From contig URGA01000019.1 in NCBI GenBank assembly GCA_900547275.1, positions 1 to 27,672 on the forward strand: a stretch of DNA of 27,672 nucleotides. The letters are read 5' to 3'. This DNA is from an uncultured Oscillospiraceae bacterium (GTDB taxonomy: Bacteria > Bacillota > Clostridia > Oscillospirales > Acutalibacteraceae). The notes under the pieces were generated by a model. It worked only from the letters and a program-made list of their open reading frames with translations. It made no database searches and had not been told where the DNA came from. Shown piece by piece: positions 1 through 10,728 of this stretch. The position numbers were made by a program, and so were the translations under genes. The first letter of the stretch is position 1. Every line of letters starts with the position of its first letter.

Positions 1-1
1 C

Positions 2-667
2 TGCGCTGTTGAGTTTATCCACACATACAGTTTGATTCACGATGATCTTCCATGTATGGACAATGACGATTACCGCAGAGGTAAACCGAGTTGTCACAAG
101 GAATTTTCTGAGGACATTGCGCTTCTTGCCGGTGACGGTCTTTTGACCCATGCATTTCAGATTATTTCCGACAGCGATATGAGCGATTCTGCAAAAGCTA
201 AGGCTGTAAGTCTTCTTGCAGAAAACGCCGGAGTCGGCGGAATGCTCGGCGGTCAGGTTCTCGATTTGAAATATGAAATCGGAAATCCTACTGTTAAAGA
301 ACTTATTACTGTTCATAAAATGAAAACAGGCGCTCTTATAGCGGCGGCGTGTATTATGGGCTGTATTGCGGCAGGCGCTGACAGTGCAAAAATTGCGGCA
401 GCTTCAAGATTCGCTTACTATATCGGAATTGCTTTCCAGATTAAAGATGATATTCTTGATGTTGTTGGCAGTTCAGATAAACTGGGCAAACCCATCGGCT
501 CAGACGCAGATAATAACAAAACAACCTATGTAACTAAAGTAGGTCTTACTAAAGCTCAGTCAGACGTTGAACTGCTTACTCAAAAAGGTCTTAAAGAACT
601 TGAAGTTTTCGAAGATTCAGAATTTATCAGTATGCTGGCTGACAGACTTATTAACAGAGACCACTGA
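2..667 (+). CDS. ispA: Polyprenyl (farnesyl/geranylgeranyl) diphosphate synthase, 5' truncated by the window
   Basis: This cytoplasmic enzyme condenses isopentenyl diphosphate with allylic diphosphates to make farnesyl- or geranylgeranyl-diphosphate, the precursors of undecaprenyl phosphate and quinones. The reading frame is open from base 2, so the gene begins outside the window; about 75 N-terminal residues are missing if it has the usual length of about 295. The first aspartate-rich motif DDLPCMDND is encoded at 41-67 and the second, FQIKDDILD, around 434-460; together these bind the Mg-diphosphates and define the trans-prenyltransferase family. The YRRGKPS stretch after the first motif is also typical. 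The next gene, dxs, makes the DXP that feeds the MEP pathway, which supports the call. Chain length cannot be read from this sequence, so FPP versus GGPP product is open. Confidence 0.95.
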   Translation, partial: CAVEFIHTYSLIHDDLPCMDNDDYRRGKPSCHKEFSEDIALLAGDGLLTHAFQIISDSDMSDSAKAKAVSLLAENAGVGGMLGGQVLDLKYEIGNPTVKELITVHKMKTGALIAAACIMGCIAAGADSAKIAAASRFAYYIGIAFQIKDDILDVVGSSDKLGKPIGSDADNNKTTYVTKVGLTKAQSDVELLTQKGLKELEVFEDSEFISMLADRLINRDH

Positions 668-688
668 TTTCGTATTTTTATACAGTCG

Positions 689-717
689 TTGCATTTTTAT
701 GCATATTGTGCTAAAAT
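689..717 (+). promoter_or_regulatory. Sigma-A-type promoter for the dxs operon
   Basis: A -35 box TTGCAT (689-694) is separated by 17 bp from a -10 box TAAAAT (712-717), and the -10 is preceded by TG-n (709-711), an extended -10. Transcription would start near 724, giving a very short leader before dxs. The first 13 bases (689-701) are identical to those of the rpmE promoter at 25200-25212. Confidence 0.65.
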
Positions 718-744
718 GCTTATGAATGAAAAGAGTTGATTATT

Positions 745-2580
745 TTGTCCGTACTAGACAGGGTAAATTCACCGAAGGACTTAAAAAAGCTCAGCAAGTC
801 TGAACTTGAAGAACTTTGCGGCGATATTCGTCACCTTCTTGTAGAGACAGTTTCACATACAGGCGGCCACTTAGCGTCAAATCTCGGCGTTGTCGAACTG
901 ACGGTGGCGCTCCATAAAGTATTTAATAGCCCCGTTGACCAAATTGTATTTGACGTGGGTCATCAGTGTTATACCCATAAAATCCTGACCGGGCGCAAAG
1001 ACCGATTTAATACATTAAGAACTGAAGGTGGAATCAGCGGTTTTACCAGACCTGACGAAAGTGAACACGATATTTTTTCCTCCGGTCACAGTTCAACATC
1101 CGTTTCCGAAGCTATCGGTCTCGCCAAGGCTAAGAGCATAAAGGGTGAAAAAGGTAAAGTAATCGCTGTAATCGGCGACGGCGCGCTTACAGGCGGACTT
1201 GCATATGAAGCGCTGAATAATTCCGGCACAGAGCATAATAACCTTATCGTTATCCTTAATGATAACAATATGTCTATTAGCCAAAATGTCGGAGCTCTTG
1301 CTAAAAATCTTACAACTATCCGTACTTCGGCGGCATATTTTACTTTTAAGTCCAAGGTTGAACATACACTTTCCCATATTCCAAAAATCGGAAAAGAAAT
1401 TTGCAGAGCGATTACAAATTTCAATTCCCAGATAAGGAAGAGAATATACAAAGCAACTATGTTCGAGGACATGGGCTTCAGATATTACGGTCCTATTGAC
1501 GGCCATGATCTCGATGCGCTTATTGATGTTTTGAACGTTGCTAAAGCGCACAAACATTCAGTTTTGATTCATATAAATACCGTCAAGGGAATGGGATACA
1601 AGCCGGCTGAAAAAAATCCGACCCAGTTCCACGGTATCGGTAAATTTGACATCAACACCGGTGAACCTTTGAGCCGCGGAGAAACGTTTTCTTCTGTTTT
1701 CGGCAAAACAATGTGTGATTTTGCCGCTAAGGACGGCAGAATATGCTGTGTTACAGCCGCTATGGCAGAAGGAACAGGTCTTTGTAGTTTTGCCGCTCAA
1801 TATCCCAATCGTTTCTTTGATGTGGGAATTGCCGAACAGCATGCCGTTACGTTTTGCAGCGGTCTTGCGCGAAACGGCATGATACCTGTTTTTGCTGTTT
1901 ATTCTACTTTCCTTCAAAGGTCATATGATCAGCTTATCCATGATATGGCAATGCAGAAGCTGAAAATAATACTTGCTATTGACCGTGCGGGATTTGTAGG
2001 AGAAGACGGCGAAAGCCACCAAGGCGTTTTCGATACGTCATACCTTAATTCAGTTCCTGGTCTTACCGTTTATGCGCCTTGCTATTACAGTGAAATGCGC
2101 TCAATGTTTTATCAGGCAATTTACTGTGACGATGGAGCTGTAGCAATTCGTTATCCCAGAGGCGCTCAGTCGGATGAGCCGCAGGGATATTCATATGACA
2201 AGGAAACATTTCATGTTTTCGGAGATAGGAATGCGTCAAAATGTATTGTAACGTACGGTAGGATATTCGATTCGTGTTTTCAGGCGTTACAACAGCTTGA
2301 AGATGTCTTTTTGATTAAGCTCAACAGAATAAAACCGATAGATGTTGAGGCTGTAAAAACAGCTTGCGGAGCAAAGAAAGTTTTTTTCTTTGAAGAAAGC
2401 GTTGGAAGCGGCGGTATCGGCGAGACATTCGGTTCGTTACTGCTTGAAAATGACGCTCATTGTCAGTTCAGTCACATTTGTATTGAAGATGAATTTATAA
2501 AGCAAGCTTCAGTTTCGAGCCAGCTTAAACATTATGGACTTGACGCTGACTCAATAGTTCAAGAGGTGAAAAATGGCTAA
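745..2580 (+). CDS. dxs: 1-deoxy-D-xylulose-5-phosphate synthase
   Basis: Dxs condenses pyruvate and glyceraldehyde-3-phosphate using thiamine diphosphate, the first step of the MEP isoprenoid pathway, and DXP also feeds thiamine and pyridoxal synthesis. The product of 611 residues matches the family's usual length of about 620. The thiamine-diphosphate motif begins at GDGALTGG (about residues 144-151) and ends near NDNNMSIS (about 172-179). The conserved HLASNLG and GHQCYTHK segments lie N-terminal, and the catalytic glutamate is in GIAEQHAV (E364). I chose the TTG at 745 because AAAGAG at 730-735 lies 9 nt upstream and the product then begins LSVLDRVNSPKDLK, a normal Dxs N-terminus; another in-frame TTG at 736 directly abuts that ribosome binding site and is less likely. 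The gene overlaps tlyA by 8 nt. Confidence 0.97.
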   Translation: MSVLDRVNSPKDLKKLSKSELEELCGDIRHLLVETVSHTGGHLASNLGVVELTVALHKVFNSPVDQIVFDVGHQCYTHKILTGRKDRFNTLRTEGGISGFTRPDESEHDIFSSGHSSTSVSEAIGLAKAKSIKGEKGKVIAVIGDGALTGGLAYEALNNSGTEHNNLIVILNDNNMSISQNVGALAKNLTTIRTSAAYFTFKSKVEHTLSHIPKIGKEICRAITNFNSQIRKRIYKATMFEDMGFRYYGPIDGHDLDALIDVLNVAKAHKHSVLIHINTVKGMGYKPAEKNPTQFHGIGKFDINTGEPLSRGETFSSVFGKTMCDFAAKDGRICCVTAAMAEGTGLCSFAAQYPNRFFDVGIAEQHAVTFCSGLARNGMIPVFAVYSTFLQRSYDQLIHDMAMQKLKIILAIDRAGFVGEDGESHQGVFDTSYLNSVPGLTVYAPCYYSEMRSMFYQAIYCDDGAVAIRYPRGAQSDEPQGYSYDKETFHVFGDRNASKCIVTYGRIFDSCFQALQQLEDVFLIKLNRIKPIDVEAVKTACGAKKVFFFEESVGSGGIGETFGSLLLENDAHCQFSHICIEDEFIKQASVSSQLKHYGLDADSIVQEVKNG

Positions 2581-3379
2581 AAAAACCAGACTTGACGTTG
2601 CTGTATTTGAGGGCGGTTACGCCCCCAGCAGAGAAAAAGCAAAAGCAATAATAATGGCCGGTCAGGTTTATGTCAATAATCAGAAAATAGATAAAGCAGG
2701 CTTTGAACTTAAAGAGGGCGATACTCTGGAAGTGAGAGGCCGTGCTATTCCTTATGTCAGCCGCGGCGGATTAAAACTGGAAAAGGCGATGCAGGTTTTT
2801 CCCATTACTCTCGAAAACAAAATCTGTATGGATATCGGCGCTTCAACGGGCGGTTTTACCGACTGTATGCTTCAAAACGGAGCGAGAAAAGTTTATTCTG
2901 TTGACGTCGGCTACGGTCAGCTTGCATGGAAACTCAGATGCGATGACCGCGTAGTTAATATGGAGCGAACGAATTTTCGCCATATTGATTTAAATTTGGT
3001 GGAAGAAAAGATTGATTTTGCTTCTGTAGACGTTTCATTTATATCTTTAAAGCATATTTTTCCAAATCTTAATCTTCTTTTGAAAAACGGCGGCGAGGCG
3101 GTCTGCCTTATAAAGCCGCAGTTTGAAGCAGGGAAGGACAAGGTAGGGAAAAAAGGCGTAGTCAGGGAAGCTTCAACCCATCTTGAGGTTGTGCAAAATG
3201 TAATTCAGATGGCTGTTGACAACGGTTTTTCCGTAGACGGTCTTGAATTTTCACCTATCAAAGGGCCAGAGGGTAATATTGAATATCTGTTGTTCCTTCA
3301 TAAGTCAGAGAAACCCAAAATATCAGAAAATGTTGACGCTAAGGAACTTGTCAGTCAGTCTCACGAGGAATTATCATGA
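2573..3379 (+). CDS. tlyA: TlyA-family rRNA (cytidine-2'-O)-methyltransferase
   Basis: An S4 RNA-binding domain (about residues 4-64) is fused to a FtsJ/RrmJ-like SAM-dependent methyltransferase domain. The family methylates 16S and/or 23S rRNA ribose 2'-OH positions; some members have also been called hemolysins. The linker YVSRGGLKL (61-69) is a hallmark of the family. The SAM-binding loop is MDIGASTGGFTDC (86-98), and the K-D-K-E type catalytic residues are visible in GGLKL (K68), VDVSFIS, LIKPQFEAG and PEGNIEYL. Length (268 aa) is normal. The ATG overlaps the end of dxs by 8 nt (ATGGCTAA), with AAGAGGTG just upstream, which suggests translational coupling. Whether it modifies 16S, 23S or both cannot be told from the sequence. 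Confidence 0.95.
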   Translation: MAKKTRLDVAVFEGGYAPSREKAKAIIMAGQVYVNNQKIDKAGFELKEGDTLEVRGRAIPYVSRGGLKLEKAMQVFPITLENKICMDIGASTGGFTDCMLQNGARKVYSVDVGYGQLAWKLRCDDRVVNMERTNFRHIDLNLVEEKIDFASVDVSFISLKHIFPNLNLLLKNGGEAVCLIKPQFEAGKDKVGKKGVVREASTHLEVVQNVIQMAVDNGFSVDGLEFSPIKGPEGNIEYLLFLHKSEKPKISENVDAKELVSQSHEELS

Positions 3380-4233
3380 TCATTTCTGTTTTTCCGTACA
3401 TAGAAAATCAAAATGTTGAGCGTATAACGCGCAATGTTATTGACGAACTGTCAAAACTTAATTGCCATGTTTACGTTGCAAACGAATATAAAAATAAAAT
3501 AGGAGACTGCCAGGTTGTTTTTAACGACAGGGAAACGCTGTTTGATATTTGCGATATTGCAATTGCAATCGGCGGTGATGGAACTACGCTCCGAGTAGCA
3601 AAGAGAGCCGCGTTTTACGATAAATGCGTTCTTGGTATAAACGGTGGCAGGCTGGGCTTTATGAGCGGCCTTGAAGCTAATGAGCTGTCACTTCTCCGAA
3701 ATGTTGTAAACGGTAAATACGTAGTCGATGAGCGTATGATGCTCAGGGCAGACGTGATGCGAAAAGGATGTCCAACTGAGACTTTCCACTGCCTTAACGA
3801 CGCTGTCGTTACCCGCGGAGATTATGCAAGACTGATTGATGTTACTATACATTGCGACGAGCGCCCTGTTTGGGATATGCGAGCCGACGGTGTTATTGTT
3901 TCAACTCCTACGGGTTCAACTGCTTATTCAATGGCGGCAGGCGGTCCTGTAATCAGTCCGGATGCAGACTGTTTTCTGGTAACTTCGATTTGTCCCCATT
4001 CGCTGATTGACCGCAGTATTGTATTTCCCACTAATAAAGAACTTTACGTTAATGTAAAGAATGACGTTAATAATAATTCAATTTTCACTGCCGACGGCAA
4101 ATTGCCTGTTCAGATTGACCAGGATACCGTTGTAAAAATTTCTAAATCCGAATACACGGCACGACTGATTAAAGTCAAACCGGAAAACTTTTATGAAATA
4201 CTGAAAAAGAAGATTATCGAAAGGAGATCCTGA
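3376..4233 (+). CDS. nadK: NAD kinase
   Basis: This enzyme phosphorylates NAD to NADP and is the only de novo source of NADP in most bacteria. The signature GGDGT (residues 66-70, catalytic D68) is followed by the NINGGRLGFM-like segment GINGGRLGFM, the LNDAVVTRG segment, and DGVIVSTPTGSTAYSMAAGGPV, which forms the nucleotide pocket. Length 285 aa is normal. It starts in an ATGA overlap with tlyA and its TGA shares one base with the argR start. The position between tlyA and argR is common in Clostridia. NADPH also drives later MEP-pathway reduction, so clustering with dxs is metabolically sensible, although this link is inference. Confidence 0.96.
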   Translation: MIISVFPYIENQNVERITRNVIDELSKLNCHVYVANEYKNKIGDCQVVFNDRETLFDICDIAIAIGGDGTTLRVAKRAAFYDKCVLGINGGRLGFMSGLEANELSLLRNVVNGKYVVDERMMLRADVMRKGCPTETFHCLNDAVVTRGDYARLIDVTIHCDERPVWDMRADGVIVSTPTGSTAYSMAAGGPVISPDADCFLVTSICPHSLIDRSIVFPTNKELYVNVKNDVNNNSIFTADGKLPVQIDQDTVVKISKSEYTARLIKVKPENFYEILKKKIIERRS

Positions 4234-4685
4234 TGAAAAAAAGACGGCAGGCAAAAATACTTGAAATAATTTCAAAGTATGAGACCGAAACTCAGGAAGA
4301 TTTACAGAAATATCTGCGAGAGGCCGGATTTGAAGTAACTCAGGCAACAATTTCGCGTGATATAAAAGAACTTAGGCTTGTAAAAGCCCACACTTCCGGA
4401 GGAAAGTATATCTATTCCACCGGAAAATCATCTGCTGATGACAATTTCGGAAGAATTGGCGGAATTTTCAATGAAGCCATCGTAAAGGTACAACACGCAA
4501 TGAATATTGTTTGCATAAAGTGCTTTTCGGGCATGGCAAATGCCGCCTGCACCGCTGTTGATTCAATGCAGTGGGAGGGTGTAGTGGGCACGATTGCCGG
4601 AGACGATACAATTTTTGTTCTTTGCAGAAGTGAGAGAGAAGCTCAGATTTTTGCTGTTAATCTGGAGAAAATGATAAATGCTTAA
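4233..4685 (+). CDS. argR: Arginine repressor ArgR/AhrC
   Basis: ArgR is a hexameric transcription factor that binds ARG-box operators with L-arginine as co-repressor, repressing arginine biosynthesis and, in Bacillus, activating catabolism. The N-terminal winged helix occupies about residues 1-70 and contains TQATISRDIKELRL, the family's recognition helix. The C-terminal oligomerisation and arginine-binding domain includes the GTIAGDDTIFVL segment with its aspartate pair. Length 150 aa is standard. A strong AAAGGAG sits in the end of nadK, and the start codon shares one base with the nadK stop. It overlaps recN by 8 nt. No arginine biosynthetic genes lie in the window, so its targets are elsewhere; linkage to recN is a conserved Firmicutes arrangement. 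Confidence 0.96.
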   Translation: MKKRRQAKILEIISKYETETQEDLQKYLREAGFEVTQATISRDIKELRLVKAHTSGGKYIYSTGKSSADDNFGRIGGIFNEAIVKVQHAMNIVCIKCFSGMANAACTAVDSMQWEGVVGTIAGDDTIFVLCRSEREAQIFAVNLEKMINA

Positions 4686-6339
4686 AACTCTTGAAATAGA
4701 AAATATAGCAGTAATTGAAAAGGTTAGCGTTGATTTTTCAGCGGGGCTTAATGTTTTAACCGGTGAAACAGGCGCAGGTAAATCTATTGTTGTTGATTCT
4801 ATTAACGCAATACTTGGCGAAAGGACAACGAGAGAACTTGTTCGCCACGGTGCGGATTATGCCGCTGTTTCAGCGCTTTTTGAGAATGTAAACAAATCTG
4901 TCCTGGAAGCACTCAAAAAAATGGGATTTGAGGCAGACGAGGACGGAAGTATTCTCCTTTACAGAAAAATATCTTCTCAGGGCAAGTCGTCCTGCAGAAT
5001 TAACGGTATGCCCTGCACTGTGTCTATTTTAAAAAATATCGGCTCATTGCTTGTTAATATCCACGGTCAGCATGATTCACAATCGCTCCTTAATCCCGAT
5101 CTTCATTATCGTTTTATTGACCTCTTGGCTGATGATGAGAGCGTTTTTTCTGATTATCGTACTGCGTTCAAAGAGTTTATTTCTGTACGCAGGAAGCTGA
5201 AATCTCTAAATGAAGATGAAGAAACAAAAGAGCGCAGACTTGAACTTCTGAATTATCAGATAAATGAACTGGAAAGTGCTGATATTCAGCCGGGTGAACG
5301 TGACAAACTTACTTCCAGAAGAAATGAAATTGCAGACCTGGAAACTATAAGAAGCGCACTGATGGACGCTGTTTATATTTTAGGCGGTGATGATGAGTTC
5401 GGCGGAATTACAGGGTATCTTAACGATATTATGGCTAAACTTCAGCAGAGTGAAAGCCTTAATGAACCTGCCGAAAACGCCGCAGGCATTCTTGATAACG
5501 CTGAAGCGCTGAAACAAGATCTTGAAAACAGACTTGAAAGTCTTGACATTGAGCCTCAGGAGTTGGAAAATATTGAAGCAAGACTTGATCTGCTTTATAA
5601 GCTTTCCTTAAAGTACGGCTCAACCGAAGAAGAGATGCTTTCAGCCCTTGAAGATATGAAGAAACAGCGCGACGAAATTCTCTTTGCAGATAAAGAACTT
5701 GAAAGGCTCAGCGAAGAGTATGATGTTTTGCTTGAAAAAGCTGTAAACGCCGCTGAAAGATTGTCTGAGTATAGAAAAAAGACGGCGGCAAAGTTTGAAA
5801 AAGAAGTTTGCCAATCTCTTTCTTTTCTTGATATGCCCTCAATTAAATTTATAGTTGATTTTAAAAAGGGCAAACTTTCGTCAACAGGATTTGACGATAT
5901 ATTGTTTTATATTTCCACAAACCCCGGTGAACCGCCCAAGCCTCTTTCTAAAATAGCTTCCGGCGGAGAACTTTCACGAATTATGCTTGCTATTAAGAAT
6001 ATTATTGCAGGCCATGATACAGTCGGAACGCTGATATTTGACGAGATTGATACCGGAGTAAGCGGTAGAGCCAGCAGAAAAATCGGGCTCAAACTTAAAT
6101 CAGTATCAAAAGATACACAAGTAATCTGCGTAACTCATTCTGCACAGATTGCGTCTGCGGCAGATACGCACTTTTTAATAATCAAACACGTCAGCGACGG
6201 CAGAACGTTTACGGACGTTAAACCGCTTGATTTTGAAGGAAGGAAACATGAACTTGCCCGCATCATGGGCGGACTTGAAATTTCAGAAGCAATGCTTTCA
6301 TCTGCTGAGGAGTTGCTTCGCAGTTCAGACAGTGAGTAA
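4678..6339 (+). CDS. recN: DNA repair protein RecN
   Basis: RecN is an SMC-like ATPase recruited early to double-strand breaks, acting with RecA in recombinational repair. The N-terminal half-site has Walker A GETGAGKS (residues 29-36). A long Glu/Lys-rich coiled-coil region follows at roughly residues 155-370. The C-terminal half-site has the ABC signature SGGELSR (428-434) and Walker B LIFDEIDTGVSG (D455, E456). The length of 553 aa is typical. It starts in an 8-nt overlap with argR (ATGCTTAA). In Bacillus and many Clostridia recN is followed by spoIVB and spo0A; here tyrS follows instead. No LexA-like operator can be assigned because transcription appears to enter from upstream genes. Confidence 0.97.
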   Translation: MLKTLEIENIAVIEKVSVDFSAGLNVLTGETGAGKSIVVDSINAILGERTTRELVRHGADYAAVSALFENVNKSVLEALKKMGFEADEDGSILLYRKISSQGKSSCRINGMPCTVSILKNIGSLLVNIHGQHDSQSLLNPDLHYRFIDLLADDESVFSDYRTAFKEFISVRRKLKSLNEDEETKERRLELLNYQINELESADIQPGERDKLTSRRNEIADLETIRSALMDAVYILGGDDEFGGITGYLNDIMAKLQQSESLNEPAENAAGILDNAEALKQDLENRLESLDIEPQELENIEARLDLLYKLSLKYGSTEEEMLSALEDMKKQRDEILFADKELERLSEEYDVLLEKAVNAAERLSEYRKKTAAKFEKEVCQSLSFLDMPSIKFIVDFKKGKLSSTGFDDILFYISTNPGEPPKPLSKIASGGELSRIMLAIKNIIAGHDTVGTLIFDEIDTGVSGRASRKIGLKLKSVSKDTQVICVTHSAQIASAADTHFLIIKHVSDGRTFTDVKPLDFEGRKHELARIMGGLEISEAMLSSAEELLRSSDSE

Positions 6340-6436
6340 ATATGGGTATTTATGTTGAAGAAAAAGTCAAAAACGGAACTTGCTTCTGTTTTTGAGAAAA
6401 TATACAGAGAATATCATTTTGACGGAGGATATACCA

Positions 6437-7657
6437 ATGGGAGTATATGAAGAATTACAGGAACGCGGGCTGATTGCTCAGATTACTGACGAAGAACAGG
6501 TCAGAGATTTGATTAATAACGGTAAAGCCGTTTTTTATATTGGTTTTGACCCTACTGCAGACAGCCTTCACGTAGGTCATTTTATGGCGCTTTGTCTTAT
6601 GAAGCGTCTCCAGATGGCTGGAAATAAGCCGATTGCCCTTATTGGCGGCGGAACAGCAATGATCGGCGACCCAAGCGGACGTACCGATATGCGCCAGATG
6701 ATGACTAAGGAAACTATTGCTCATAACTGCGAATGTTTTAAGAAGCAGATGAGCAGATTTATCGATTTCTCTGACGGTAAAGCGCTTATGGTCAATAACG
6801 CTGACTGGCTTCTTGACCTTAACTATGTTGAAGTACTGCGCGAAGTCGGAGCTTGTTTCTCAGTTAACCGTATGCTTGCTGCTGAATGCTATAAACAGCG
6901 TATGGAAAAAGGACTTTCTTTCCTTGAGTTCAACTACATGATTATGCAGAGCTATGACTTCTATGCTCTTTACCAGAAATACGGCTGTAATTTGCAGTTT
7001 GGCGGCGACGACCAGTGGTCAAATATGATCGGTGGTATTGAACTTATCCGCCGTAAACTCGGCAAAAACGCTTCTGCAATGACTATTACTCTTTTGCTCA
7101 ATTCAGAGGGCAAAAAGATGGGTAAAACACAAAAAGGCGCTGTATGGCTTGATCCTGAAAAGACTTCTCCTTACGAGTTTTATCAGTACTGGCGCAATGT
7201 TGACGACAGCGATGTAATTAAGTGCATGAAACTTTTGACCTTCCTGCCCCTCGATGAAATCAAAGAGTATGAAAAACTTGAAGGTTCAGAGATTAACAAG
7301 GCTAAGGAAGTTCTTGCTTTTGAGCTTACAAAGCTTGTTCACGGTGAGGAAGAAGCACGAAAGGCTGATACAGCCGCAAAGGCGCTTTTCGCCGGAGGTG
7401 CAGATAATTCAAATATGCCTTCAACTCAGCTTACGGACGAAGATTTTACAGACGGTGCTATTACAGTAATCGACCTTATGCTTAAAGGTTCAATGGTTAA
7501 GTCAAAGGGCGAAGGCAGACGTCTGATTGACCAGGGCGGTGTCAGCGTTAATGATGAAAAAGTCAGCGGCGCACTTACGACTATTGAAAAATCTGCGTTT
7601 GATAACGAAGTAATCGTGCGCAAGGGTAAAAAAGTATTTCATAAGTTTTATATGTAA
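6437..7657 (+). CDS. tyrS: Tyrosyl-tRNA synthetase
   Basis: This class I synthetase charges tRNA-Tyr. The HIGH-type motif is HVGH (residues 45-48) within [14 protein letters not shown], and the KMSKS-type motif is KMGKT (227-231). A C-terminal S4 RNA-binding domain (about residues 340-406) carries [10 protein letters not shown]. The ATG at 6437 is chosen because GGAGGA (6424-6429) lies 7 nt upstream and the product then begins [12 protein letters not shown], as in homologs; starts further upstream add residues unlike the family. Length 406 aa is normal. It lies 97 nt after recN and ends just before a strong terminator. Many Firmicutes tyrS genes carry a T-box leader; the short gap here has no room for one. 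Confidence 0.97.
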   Translation: MGVYEELQERGLIAQITDEEQVRDLINNGKAVFYIGFDPTADSLHVGHFMALCLMKRLQMAGNKPIALIGGGTAMIGDPSGRTDMRQMMTKETIAHNCECFKKQMSRFIDFSDGKALMVNNADWLLDLNYVEVLREVGACFSVNRMLAAECYKQRMEKGLSFLEFNYMIMQSYDFYALYQKYGCNLQFGGDDQWSNMIGGIELIRRKLGKNASAMTITLLLNSEGKKMGKTQKGAVWLDPEKTSPYEFYQYWRNVDDSDVIKCMKLLTFLPLDEIKEYEKLEGSEINKAKEVLAFELTKLVHGEEEARKADTAAKALFAGGADNSNMPSTQLTDEDFTDGAITVIDLMLKGSMVKSKGEGRRLIDQGGVSVNDEKVSGALTTIEKSAFDNEVIVRKGKKVFHKFYM

Positions 7658-7660
7658 AAC

Positions 7661-7690
7661 AAAACCGGCATTTTAAGATGCCGGTTTTTT
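7661..7690 (+). terminator. Intrinsic terminator after tyrS
   Basis: An 11-bp perfect stem (7661-7671 with 7678-7688, AAAACCGGCAT / ATGCCGGTTTT) encloses a 6-nt loop, and the T-run continues to 7690. It starts 4 nt after the tyrS stop codon and closes the first operon. Confidence 0.93.
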
Positions 7691-7828
7691 ATGTGTATAT
7701 TTCTTTTCTTACTCTGTCTTTTGTCGCTGTATTTATTTTTTTTTCATCAAAGCAGATTATTAATATTAAGCGCATGAGAATACTTAAAATGTACGTTTGT
7801 ATTACTGCGGTTTTGTTAATATTTATTG

Positions 7829-7857
7829 TTGAATAATGTTCCCTTTGTTGTTATAAT
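7829..7857 (+). promoter_or_regulatory. Sigma-A-type promoter for ligA and the long downstream operon
   Basis: TTGAAT (7829-7834) and TATAAT (7852-7857) are separated by exactly 17 bp. Transcription would start near 7864, leaving a leader of about 50 nt before ligA. The area from the tyrS terminator to this promoter is A+T-rich and shows no gene I can support. Confidence 0.75.
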
Positions 7858-7895
7858 ATTACAAGTATTTATAATAATTATTTAGAAGTTTCTGA

Positions 7896-10714
<2,819 letters not shown>

Positions 10715-10728
10715 TAAGGAGAAAAATA

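Noticed and set aside
1086..1557. Long open frames on the minus strand inside dxs, and similar ones in other genes
   Set aside because: They lie opposite well-identified genes, have no ribosome binding sites and show no recognisable protein features; they are shadows of + strand codon use.
6340..6436. T-box riboswitch before tyrS
   Set aside because: The gap is only 97 nt and contains no T-box consensus, terminator or antiterminator.
6352..6450. A 32-codon frame between recN and tyrS as a leader peptide gene
   Set aside because: It has no good ribosome binding site, no repeated Tyr codons beyond chance and no attenuator-like hairpins; it is noted under the recN finding only.
7774..7836. A 20-codon hydrophobic frame starting MRILKMYVC upstream of ligA
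   Set aside because: There is no ribosome binding site or dedicated promoter, and it ends inside the -35 box of the ligA promoter. A short hydrophobic frame is easily produced by A+T-rich DNA.
7829..7843. A possible ARG box (TGAATAATGTTCC) at the ligA promoter, suggesting ArgR control
   Set aside because: Only the left half matches the Bacillus-type palindrome; the right half is poor, and ligA is not an expected ArgR target.
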